Source: Deltaproteobacteria bacterium
Lineage (GTDB): Bacteria; Desulfobacterota; Desulfarculia; Adiutricales; Adiutricaceae
NCBI GenBank assembly: GCA_031279155.1
Contig: JAITJB010000139.1
Coordinates: 1-10,137, forward strand
Direction of reading: 5' to 3'
DNA length: 10,137 bases
Shown here one piece after another: positions 1 to 6,197 of the stretch; position 1 is the stretch's first letter; every line of letters begins with the position of its first letter. A program made the position numbers and the translations under genes. Below the pieces are notes generated by a model. The model worked only from the letters and a program-made list of their open reading frames with translations, made no database searches and was not told the origin of the DNA.

Positions 1-408
1 GACGATAAGTGGTCCCTTTACGCGGCGATAGGCGGCAACCGCACCGACCACCCTATCGGATCCCAGCTCGCTAGGGTTCTCGTATAAAACCGGCATGATA
101 GTCTGAGTATGGCTTTGAACGAATATGGGCGATCTATTTAAATAGCGATTACCCATGCGCTCGATAGCTGGCCTCATGGGCGGAACCACGCTTACGACCA
201 CCAGATCGGCCACGTCATTAAACTTGAGGCCATTTAACCTTAAAAAGCCCTCTAAAACCAAACCGAGTTCATCGCCAGAGGTTTTCAAGCGGGTGACGCT
301 GCGCCAAGTGTGGATCATAGATTTTCCTACCCACAGACCGAACTTGATGTTGGTGTTACCAACATCCATGGTAATCAAGTTCATTGGCCCTTTTGGGTCA
401 ATATTCAC
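1..408 (-). CDS. coaX: Type III pantothenate kinase, N-terminal 136 residues (3' end outside window)
   Basis: This enzyme phosphorylates pantothenate with ATP in the cytoplasm, the first step of coenzyme A synthesis. The visible part reads MNLITMDVGNTNIKFG near the start, the phosphate-binding DVGNTN motif of the ASKHA-fold type III family (residues 15-20 from the GTG start). It continues through VVVSVVPPMRPAIE and the ENPSELGSDRVVGAVAAY segment (about 110-126), which matches the family's ENP-x(2)-GADR-x(2)-NAVAA region, here with Ser for Ala. The frame runs open to base 1, so roughly the second half, including the GTATTxD segment, lies outside the window. I chose the GTG at 406-408 because GGAGGGG (417-423) sits 8 bases upstream. 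The in-frame ATG at 382-384 has a purine run only 3 bases before it and is the alternative start; homologues usually begin near it. Product is secure, start less so. Confidence 0.93.
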   Translation of the reverse strand, partial: MNIDPKGPMNLITMDVGNTNIKFGLWVGKSMIHTWRSVTRLKTSGDELGLVLEGFLRLNGLKFNDVADLVVVSVVPPMRPAIERMGNRYLNRSPIFVQSHTQTIMPVLYENPSELGSDRVVGAVAAYRRVKGPLIV

Positions 409-436
409 GATAAAATCCCCTCCACGCCGGAAAGCC

Positions 437-469
437 GCTGGAAAGCCGATGCTACGTCGGCTTTCCAGC
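437..469. other. 13-bp perfect hairpin in the coaX leader
   Basis: GCTGGAAAGCCGA (437-449) is followed by a 7-base loop and its exact reverse complement (457-469). It lies 13 bases upstream of the coaX Shine-Dalgarno sequence on the minus strand. Neither side has a run of T, so it does not look like an ordinary intrinsic terminator. A second copy of GGAAAGCCG at 429-437 could pair with the same arm (458-466), so two alternative stems are possible. It may be an RNA leader element or a protein-binding site; the function is unknown. Confidence 0.6.
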
Positions 470-480
470 ATAGATTGTTA

Positions 481-558
481 AGCCCCACTTAAGGGTAAAG
501 CAGCCCCCAAACAATCGCCGACAGGTGGGCTATAACCCATCAGAGAGATATTGGGGCT
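481..558 (-). other. Possible structured leader upstream of coaX with competing stems
   Basis: Read on the minus strand, AGCCCCAA (551-558) can pair with TTGGGGGCT (502-510, one bulged base) or with TGGGGCT (481-487, seven perfect pairs). A small TGGG/CCCA stem lies between them. With the 13-bp hairpin nearer the gene, this makes the stretch 409-603 rich in potential RNA structure. I recognise no known riboswitch family, and the pairing may be chance in a G/C-run-rich stretch. The rest of 409-603 shows no gene and no convincing promoter. Confidence 0.25.
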
Positions 559-603
559 AGATATAATCAGGGTCGCTAAAGCCTTAAAACCTAAAACCAA
601 CGT

Positions 604-617
604 TTGATCCATACAAA
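604..617 (+). repeat. Left terminal inverted repeat of the insertion sequence
   Basis: TTGATCCATACAAA is the exact reverse complement of the right end at 2454-2467. The match stops on the outside at 603/2468 and on the inside after 617/2454, so I place the element boundary here. This end is distal to the transposase start and about 50 bases past its stop codon. Confidence 0.8.
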
Positions 618-666
618 GCTTGCTCCATGGAAAGCAATGAGTTTTTTATTCTAAAACAGTATTAGT

Positions 667-2364
667 TTACTTTTTAAAATCAAACTTAATATTAAAAGAC
701 TTAAATATATCTAGACATTGCGCAGTTAACGGAGTAAAAGTAATATTATAATTAGATTTAATTATCTTTAACGCTTCAACAGATTTTAGCAGTTCAGTTA
801 ATGTAAGTTTATATATGTCTTTATTTTTTTTCATTACACTATATATCCTTGATATAATTATTAAAGATATTATCGTGACAAAGAGCTTGCTATCATGAAT
901 TCTAAGGTTGTGTAAACCTAAATTTTGTTTAATTCTATAAAAATATTTTTCAATAATATACTTAGTTTTATATATATCTATTATATCATTACAACTTAAA
1001 GTTAAATCATTAGTTACTACAATTAACCATCCAATATTTTTTAATTTTTGTTCAATTTTCTCAGTATTAATTGTGATATTATAATTATTAGCTGATTCTT
1101 CTTTATTAAAAATTAAATAATCATTATAATATTTATTTAAAATATATTTTGATGGATCTAAACTGGCTTTATCACGCAAATAAATTGCTTCATTATATTT
1201 TGATTCTCTTTCTTGAGAATATAATCTATTATTATAATAGACACAATAATTTAATAGATTTTTGTCATCAAAATTTTGATTAAATGAATATCCAAATAAA
1301 ATATCATTATTAATTTTAAATGCTTCGCTATTATTAAAGCTATCTTTACCTTTGGCTATGATATTTTCAGAATTTTTTTCATTCAATGGAATATTAATTA
1401 TAAATTTACATTTATCTTGCATTTTTGAAAGCAATAAAATATTATTTTGGCTATAAAATGTTTCATCCAATACTATTTTATAATTTTTATCTGATAAAAA
1501 ATCAATTTGACTGAGATAACATTGTAAAGTAGAGACATCATTTGTGTTGCCTGCAAAAAGAGATGAAAATACCGGCAGCCCTGATTTTTCACCAAATAGC
1601 ATACAAAAATTTATTAGGTCTAGATTGTCGCTATCTCGATTATGACAAAATTCTATATCATTGAAAAAACTAGAATACGATGATATAGACGAGATATCTA
1701 AGGCTAAATATTCATTTTCACTTTGTAAAGCCATCCATAAATCAAAAAAATTAATTACATGATCATAATTAATATCATTTAACAAATCATTTATTTTTTT
1801 ATAGTTTAAATCAGGTTTTTCAAAGTAAGTAAAATAGTTTTCGGTCCAATTTTGGCAATATAAAATTGACTCATTAGTAGTTACTAAAAAATATGATAAT
1901 GTTAAAATTTCTTGCCATTTATCAGGAAATACTTTCATAAGAATATCTGTAAGACCAATCTCACGAGATACAGAATCTAATAATAAATGCGTACCTAATA
2001 TTTTTACCGATGAATCAGATAAAGTACCTGATAATATATAATTATTTGATGGATACTGTTTTAAAATATTAGTATTTTTAATATCTTTATTTGTATTAAG
2101 AAATGTTTTTGTCTTTAAAAAACTGCCGAAATCAACATATTTTGGAATTTCTCTAAATGGAATTTCTCTTATAAAATATAAAGAAATAGATTGTTCCTTT
2201 AAAAGTTGTAAAAAATAATCTGAATAAATAATTTCTCCTGTCTTTTCGTATTTATGCGCGATGATTTTCTTATCGTTTCTAGGTCTATTTTTGCTGTCTC
2301 TATATGAAAATGTTCTATACACGGTTATTGTACCATTTCGATTCAATGTTGTGATACCTGCCAT
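667..2364 (-). CDS. IS1634/IS4-like DDE transposase, 565 aa
   Basis: It cuts and rejoins the ends of the surrounding insertion sequence using an RNase H-fold DDE active site. Visible motifs are YLALDISSISSYS (first Asp, D223), YKIVLDETFYSQNN (second Asp, D300) and IYKTKYIIEKYFYRIKQ (Glu, E472). The last segment resembles the IS4-type Y-x2-R-x3-E-x6-K signature (Y465, E472, K479), but Lys468 stands where Arg is usual. The N-terminal 50 residues (NGTITVYRTFSYRDSK and following) and the C-terminal LRIHDSKLFVTIISLIIISRIY run match the general form of IS1634 transposases. Length is within the family range and I see no frameshift or stop, so it is probably intact. GGAGG lies 6 bases before the ATG. 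The protein is extremely rich in Asn, Ile, Lys and Tyr, reflecting the low G+C of the gene. Exact family is about 70% sure; transposase is near certain. Confidence 0.92.
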   Translation of the reverse strand: MAGITTLNRNGTITVYRTFSYRDSKNRPRNDKKIIAHKYEKTGEIIYSDYFLQLLKEQSISLYFIREIPFREIPKYVDFGSFLKTKTFLNTNKDIKNTNILKQYPSNNYILSGTLSDSSVKILGTHLLLDSVSREIGLTDILMKVFPDKWQEILTLSYFLVTTNESILYCQNWTENYFTYFEKPDLNYKKINDLLNDINYDHVINFFDLWMALQSENEYLALDISSISSYSSFFNDIEFCHNRDSDNLDLINFCMLFGEKSGLPVFSSLFAGNTNDVSTLQCYLSQIDFLSDKNYKIVLDETFYSQNNILLLSKMQDKCKFIINIPLNEKNSENIIAKGKDSFNNSEAFKINNDILFGYSFNQNFDDKNLLNYCVYYNNRLYSQERESKYNEAIYLRDKASLDPSKYILNKYYNDYLIFNKEESANNYNITINTEKIEQKLKNIGWLIVVTNDLTLSCNDIIDIYKTKYIIEKYFYRIKQNLGLHNLRIHDSKLFVTIISLIIISRIYSVMKKNKDIYKLTLTELLKSVEALKIIKSNYNITFTPLTAQCLDIFKSFNIKFDFKK

Positions 2365-2378
2365 GGGACGCCTCCATC

Positions 2379-2401
2379 GTATTGATCAAGGTATGGATCA
2401 A
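2379..2401 (-). repeat. Two tandem copies of the terminal-repeat core upstream of the transposase
   Basis: On the minus strand, TTGATCCATAC (2391-2401) is identical to the outer 11 bases of both terminal repeats. It is followed 12 bases on by TTGATCAATAC (2379-2389), which has one change. They lie between the transposase promoter and its ribosome binding site. Transposases bind their terminal repeats, so these copies are good candidates for autoregulatory or accessory binding sites; that role is inferred. Confidence 0.65.
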
Positions 2402-2428
2402 GGTTAACATATTTTTGGGGTCTGTCAA
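2401..2428 (-). promoter_or_regulatory. Likely transposase promoter
   Basis: The minus strand has a perfect -35 box TTGACA (2423-2428), a 16-base spacer and TAACCT (2401-2406) preceded by TG one base upstream, giving an extended -10. The predicted start of transcription is near 2395, about 30 bases before the ATG. The -10 box overlaps the first terminal-repeat-like copy, so transposase binding there would block transcription. Confidence 0.5.
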
Positions 2429-2453
2429 GAGAAATCTTGGGTTCCTCGTTTTT

Positions 2454-2467
2454 TTTGTATGGATCAA
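2454..2467 (-). repeat. Right terminal inverted repeat of the insertion sequence
   Basis: TTTGTATGGATCAA is the exact reverse complement of the left end at 604-617. It directly adjoins a run of eight T (2449-2456). No short duplication of the outside flank is shared with the left end. Confidence 0.8.
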
Positions 2468-2612
2468 TTCTCCGGGATTAAAGTGTAGGCTTAAGATGCA
2501 CCCCGACCTAATTTAGACCAACTCCGTATGCTCATGGCTATTATCAATGATATTTAGACCTTATCCCAGGAGACACCCAGGCAACTGGGCCGAAGAAGAG
2601 GGCGCAGTTGGG

Positions 2613-2711
2613 TTAATCAAAAGCCGCCTGCTCCCCAATAGATTTTATCTCTTCAGCCGTCAGATTGTAAGTTTTAAGTATGAAAATTTGATAAAAGGTG
2701 CCTTTTGCCAA
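2613..2711 (-). pseudogene. Possible 3' remnant of an unidentified gene
   Basis: On the minus strand a short frame encodes about 32 residues, ending in TYNLTAEEIKSIGEQAAFD and a stop at 2613-2615. The frame is closed upstream by a stop just beyond 2711. A GLTxEEI-like tail is seen at the C-terminus of some DNA methyltransferase and restriction proteins, but this length is too short to assign. It could be a decayed gene end or chance. There is no ribosome binding site that would favour a real small protein. Confidence 0.2.
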
Positions 2712-2763
2712 CCCCTAAGGCCCGACTATTTAAGCCTAGGATGGCTGCGGCCTTATCACGGCC

Positions 2764-2821
2764 TTACCCTTCCTTCCTACCCTCCCTCCTTCCTTCCATC
2801 CCTCCTTCCCTCCCTCCGCCC
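2764..2821. repeat. Polypyrimidine/polypurine tract with a G-quadruplex motif on the minus strand
   Basis: The plus strand is almost pure C and T, a degenerate CCTT/CCCT simple repeat broken by only a few other bases. The minus strand has four GGG runs at 2819-2821, 2812-2814, 2808-2810 and 2800-2802, with loops of 4, 1 and 5 bases, satisfying the usual G3 with loops of 1-7 rule. Three more GGG runs lie at 2784-2786, 2780-2782 and 2767-2769. Such tracts can also form triplex DNA. The tract lies beyond the terminator following the efflux operon. Confidence 0.75.
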
Positions 2822-2949
2822 AACCAACGGACAATTTCTGGTCTTCCCTACATTGTGCTCCATGTTCCTGGCCTTTCATAATCCGAGCCTATCCATATTC
2901 CGGGCCCCTAGGCCTTAGTCATTAGTCAGTCAACAAACAAATCAATAAC

Positions 2950-2998
2950 AAAGAGGACCGCAAGCAGTCCTCTTTTGGTTTTTTTGGTCTTTTTTTTT
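2950..2998. terminator. Intrinsic terminator after the efflux operon, possibly bidirectional
   Basis: AAAGAGGAC (2950-2958) and GTCCTCTTT (2967-2975) form a 9-bp stem with an 8-base loop. On the plus strand it is followed by long T runs up to 2998. On the minus strand, where the permease gene ends at 3024, the bases after the stem are less regularly T-rich (TTTGTTATTGATTTG). It probably ends the adaptor-permease transcript, and it would also stop anything coming from the left, although no plus-strand gene is visible there. Confidence 0.75.
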
Positions 2999-3023
2999 GA
3001 CCGGTTAGCTGACTAAGTTTAGC

Positions 3024-6000
3024 TTAAGACGGCAGATTTCCTAGGCCAGGCTCTGGCATGGGGGCTGTCGGGGGTTCTGACGATTCAACCAGGCTCTGAG
3101 CCCTTTGGCGGGCGTCGGCCTTGCGGAAGAACAGCATGTAGCAGACCGGGACCAAAAACAAGGTGATAAAGGTCGAGGTTGTTAGGCCCCCTATCACCGC
3201 CCGGCCTAAGGGAGCTTCGGCTTCCCCGCCTTCGCCGTAGCCCAAGGACATGGGCACTAGGCCCAAAATGGTGGTTAGCGAGGTCATGAGGATGGGCCTT
3301 AGCCGCCGGCGGCCAGTCTCAGTTAAGGCTTCAAGTAACGGCATCCCGTCGCGCCGCCTTAAGAGGTTAGCGTGATCGGTTAGGATAATGGCGTTATTGA
3401 CTACGATGCCGGCTAACATGATGACCCCGATAAAGGAGTTGATATTAAAAGCCGTGCCCGTTAAGAAGTGGGCCCAGATTACGCCGATGGCGGCAAAGGG
3501 AACCGAAAATATGACTACCAGCGGCCCCCTGACCTGCTCAAACTGGCAGGCCATGACCATATAGACCAAGAAGAGAGCTAGGGTTAAGACGGTAAAAAGC
3601 CCCCGAAAGGTCTTGGCCTGCTCTTCAGCTTCGCCTGAGAAGGCGTAGCTAAAATCACTACCCATGGGGAGCTTTTTTAGCTCTTTATCGATGTCAGCTA
3701 CCACCTCGCCTAAGTTTCGGTCGGTCAGATCGCCATAAAGGGTCACCACCCGGGCTTGGTTTTTGCGGGTAATCTTTAACGGCCCTGTGCCGGGCACGGC
3801 TCTAGCCACATTGGAGAGGATGACCTTTTCCCCCAGGGCGTTGGTCACCGGTAGCTTCATGAGTTCATCTATGGAGATATGCTCAGAATCTTTTAGTTTT
3901 ACGATAATATCGTACTCTTTACCGTTTTCCCGGTAGTAGCCGGCCGTTGTCCCGCCTAAGGCCGTCTTAATAAGCCTAGAAATAGCCATGACGCTAACCA
4001 TGGCGTCAGCGGCCCGGTCGCGGTCAATGACTATGAGTTCTTCTAAGGTCGCGTCTTCGTTGGAGAGATAGACGTCAGAGACCCCGGGCACTTTCTCAAT
4101 AATCTCCTTCATAACCTTAGAGAGGCGGTCGGATTCCACCAAGTTGTTGCCCCTAAGTTCTACTTGAATGCGGTCTCCACCGCCGGCGCCAACTAGAAAA
4201 GATTGGTCGGCTCGCAAACGGACGGTGGCCCCGGGAAAGACTAATTTAGGCCTTAAAGCGTCTAGGATATCAAAAACCGAGCGCTCCCTTTCGTTAACCG
4301 GAAGTAATTTAACCATCAATTCAGCCGTGTGGCTGCCCTTATCCCCCCGTCCGCCGGTACCGCCGATGTCTGAGGCGGTTGCGATCCTCTCGGGCACTTC
4401 TTGGCTGACGATATTTTCGATTAACCTAAGCGTTTCCGAGGTCTTCTCAACCCTGGTGCCGGGCTCTAAGGTTAGTTTGACGTTAAAGCGGCTCTCATCG
4501 GTTCTAGGCATAAACTCCGTTCCGACCTTAGGTATCAACAAAAGAGAAGCCCCTAAAGCCGCAATGGAGATGATTATGACGGCCTTTGGGTGGCTTAAGG
4601 CCCAGGCCAGCCAGGTGGAGTAGGTCTTATCGACCTTTTTAAAGTATTTTATGCCAAAGTGGGGTTGACCAAACTTTCGGGGCTTAACTACTGCCTCTCC
4701 CTCGATAAGGACCCTAGACTCATTTGGGTCCTTTAAAAGCTGGCCAGCTAACATCGGAACTAAGGTTAGGGATACTAAAAGTGAAGAAGCCAGGGCAAAA
4801 GCGATGGTCAAAGAAAAAGGCCTAAACATGACCCCGGCTAAGCCGTCTAAAAAGACCATGGGTAAAAAGACCGATAAGGTCGTAAGCGTACTTGCGATAA
4901 TAGCCCCGCTTACCTCATCGGTCCCGCGCGCGGCGGCGGAAGCCGCCGACATCCCTCCGGATCTGAGCCTAAAGATATTATCTAAAACCACGATGGCGTT
5001 ATCGACCAGCATGCCCACGCCTAAAGCCAGAGCGCCTAAGGTTACGACGTTTAAGGTTAAGCCAAAAAAGTACATGGCCATGAAAGTGGCGATGATGGAT
5101 ATGGGAATAGATAGGCCTAAGATTAAGGTACTGCGTAAGTGCTGGAGAAAAATTAAAATGACGATGATGGCTAAAAGCCCCCCGGTAATGACCGATTCGG
5201 AGACGGTCCGTAGAGAGGCCTCGATGTAAGAAGCGCTATCGAAGAGCGGAAAGACGGTAATATTTGTTAGCGAGGTATTTATCTCGTCAATGGCTTTATT
5301 GGCCGATTCCGATGCGGCCACAGTGTTAGCGCCAGACTGCTTAAAGACGCCCATAAACATGCCGTCTAAACTATTTACGCGGACGATCCTAGTAACCTTG
5401 GCCCAACCATCGTAGATATCAGCTAGATCGCGGAGCCTCACCGGGGCTCCGCTCTGGCTTTTGGCCACCATGACCGAACCCAATTCACTTATATCGGTAA
5501 ATTCTCCTTTGGTGCGGACGGCTACCGAGAGCCGGCCTCGGTCGACCTCGCCGCCGGCTTCGGTTAAGTTTTCACTTTGGATTTGACTGACCAAGCCGTA
5601 CAGGTCAAGGCCCTGGGCTTTAACCCTAGCTTGATCGACTTCAACTCTGATTTCTCGCTCCAAGCCTCCGAAGGCTGAGGCTGAGGCCACCCCTTCGCTT
5701 CTTTCTAAGCGGTAGCTAACTTCATCGTCAATGTAGGATTTAAGATCGACCGGATGAAAGTCTGAAGCTACGCCCAAAAACATAATAGGCCTTGAAGCGA
5801 TATCAAACTTTTGGATTAGGGGCCGCTCGATATCATCTGGCAGACGCCTAATCACCCGATCGATGCGGTCTCGGATATCGTTGGTGGCTTCATCTAAATT
5901 AGTGCCCCAGACAAACTCAATAAAAATGCTGCTAGAGCCTTCCATGGATGACGAGCTTAGGTTTTCCACCCCCGGCACAGCCACCAAGACTCGCTCCAAG

Positions 6001-6197
6001 GGTTTGGTTATCTGCTCTTCCACTTCTGAGGGCGAGGCGTTTTCATAAGTGGTCCTGACCGTAATGATGGGCATGGTTAATTCCGGCATTAGATCTAGCG
6101 GAATACGACCCAAGGAAAATAGCCCCAAGACCACGACGATTAAAACGGCCATGGTGGTAAAAACGGGCCGCTTAACTGAGGCCTCAGCTAAACTCAT
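3024..6197 (-). CDS. RND-superfamily efflux permease (AcrB/HAE1-like), 1057 aa
   Basis: An inner-membrane proton-driven exporter that works as a trimer with a periplasmic adaptor and an outer-membrane channel. The full two-repeat RND layout is visible: a first transmembrane helix near 10-30, a periplasmic part to about 330, a helix block at about 333-485, a second N-terminal helix at about 538-555, a second periplasmic part to about 865, and a final helix block to about 1025. Family landmarks are SVKRPVFTTMAVLIVVVLG at the start, GVGMLVDNAIVVLDNIFR in TM4 and MLAGIVVNNAIILTDHANLLRRR in TM10. The AcrB-type proton relay DD/K appears as D399-N400 and N934-N935. Length is typical. GGAGGG lies 5 bases before the ATG, inside the end of the adaptor gene, and the two genes overlap as ATGA, so translation is coupled. 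No outer-membrane channel gene is in the window. The substrate cannot be told; drug, detergent, lipid or other hydrophobic compounds are possible. The tail after 1030 is Pro/Ser/Glu-rich. Confidence 0.96.
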   Translation of the reverse strand: MSLAEASVKRPVFTTMAVLIVVVLGLFSLGRIPLDLMPELTMPIITVRTTYENASPSEVEEQITKPLERVLVAVPGVENLSSSSMEGSSSIFIEFVWGTNLDEATNDIRDRIDRVIRRLPDDIERPLIQKFDIASRPIMFLGVASDFHPVDLKSYIDDEVSYRLERSEGVASASAFGGLEREIRVEVDQARVKAQGLDLYGLVSQIQSENLTEAGGEVDRGRLSVAVRTKGEFTDISELGSVMVAKSQSGAPVRLRDLADIYDGWAKVTRIVRVNSLDGMFMGVFKQSGANTVAASESANKAIDEINTSLTNITVFPLFDSASYIEASLRTVSESVITGGLLAIIVILIFLQHLRSTLILGLSIPISIIATFMAMYFFGLTLNVVTLGALALGVGMLVDNAIVVLDNIFRLRSGGMSAASAAARGTDEVSGAIIASTLTTLSVFLPMVFLDGLAGVMFRPFSLTIAFALASSLLVSLTLVPMLAGQLLKDPNESRVLIEGEAVVKPRKFGQPHFGIKYFKKVDKTYSTWLAWALSHPKAVIIISIAALGASLLLIPKVGTEFMPRTDESRFNVKLTLEPGTRVEKTSETLRLIENIVSQEVPERIATASDIGGTGGRGDKGSHTAELMVKLLPVNERERSVFDILDALRPKLVFPGATVRLRADQSFLVGAGGGDRIQVELRGNNLVESDRLSKVMKEIIEKVPGVSDVYLSNEDATLEELIVIDRDRAADAMVSVMAISRLIKTALGGTTAGYYRENGKEYDIIVKLKDSEHISIDELMKLPVTNALGEKVILSNVARAVPGTGPLKITRKNQARVVTLYGDLTDRNLGEVVADIDKELKKLPMGSDFSYAFSGEAEEQAKTFRGLFTVLTLALFLVYMVMACQFEQVRGPLVVIFSVPFAAIGVIWAHFLTGTAFNINSFIGVIMLAGIVVNNAIILTDHANLLRRRDGMPLLEALTETGRRRLRPILMTSLTTILGLVPMSLGYGEGGEAEAPLGRAVIGGLTTSTFITLFLVPVCYMLFFRKADARQRAQSLVESSEPPTAPMPEPGLGNLPS

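Larger units (their letters stand above)
604..2467 (-). mobile_element. Insertion sequence, IS1634/IS4-like, about 1.86 kb
   Basis: The element is bounded by perfect 14-bp inverted repeats, TTGATCCATACAAA at 604-617 and its complement at 2454-2467. It encodes one full-length DDE transposase on the minus strand. It is far richer in A+T than both flanks, which marks it as recently acquired from, or adapted to, an A+T-rich background. I found no target-site duplication: the outer flanks are CAACGT on the left and TTCTCC on the right. The insertion may be old, have rearranged, or have slightly different true ends. It stands about 200 bases upstream of coaX and is transcribed in the same direction. 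Family assignment rests on the transposase motifs and size and is likely but not proven. Confidence 0.82.
2468..3023. other. Intergenic stretch without a convincing gene
   Basis: Between the insertion sequence and the efflux permease I see no credible complete gene. The stretch contains two copies of TTTAGACC (2512-2519, 2553-2560), a possible minus-strand gene remnant, a polypyrimidine tract and a hairpin terminator, each listed separately. An 8-bp inverted pair, TTAGTCAG (2922-2929) and CTGACTAA (3009-3016), flanks the terminator. The plus-strand open frame at 2547-2918 is low-complexity in its second half and looks accidental. Confidence 0.6.

Noticed and set aside
155..492. Plus-strand open frames of 108 and 60 aa
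   Set aside because: They are antisense to, or extend past the start of, the clear coaX frame on the minus strand and resemble no protein.
619..643. Terminator at the left end of the insertion sequence (TTGCT/AGCAA stem followed by T run on the plus strand)
   Set aside because: The stem is only 5 bp with a loop of 8 bases, and there is no plus-strand gene to terminate; too weak to list.
598..2473. Target-site duplication of the insertion sequence
   Set aside because: The bases outside the two inverted repeats (CAACGT and TTCTCC) do not match, so no duplication can be claimed.
2547..2918. Plus-strand 123-aa frame
   Set aside because: The second half is translated polypyrimidine repeat (Pro/Ser/Leu), there is no ribosome binding site and no family resemblance.
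4168..5229. Plus-strand frames within the permease region
   Set aside because: Antisense shadows of the strongly supported RND permease.
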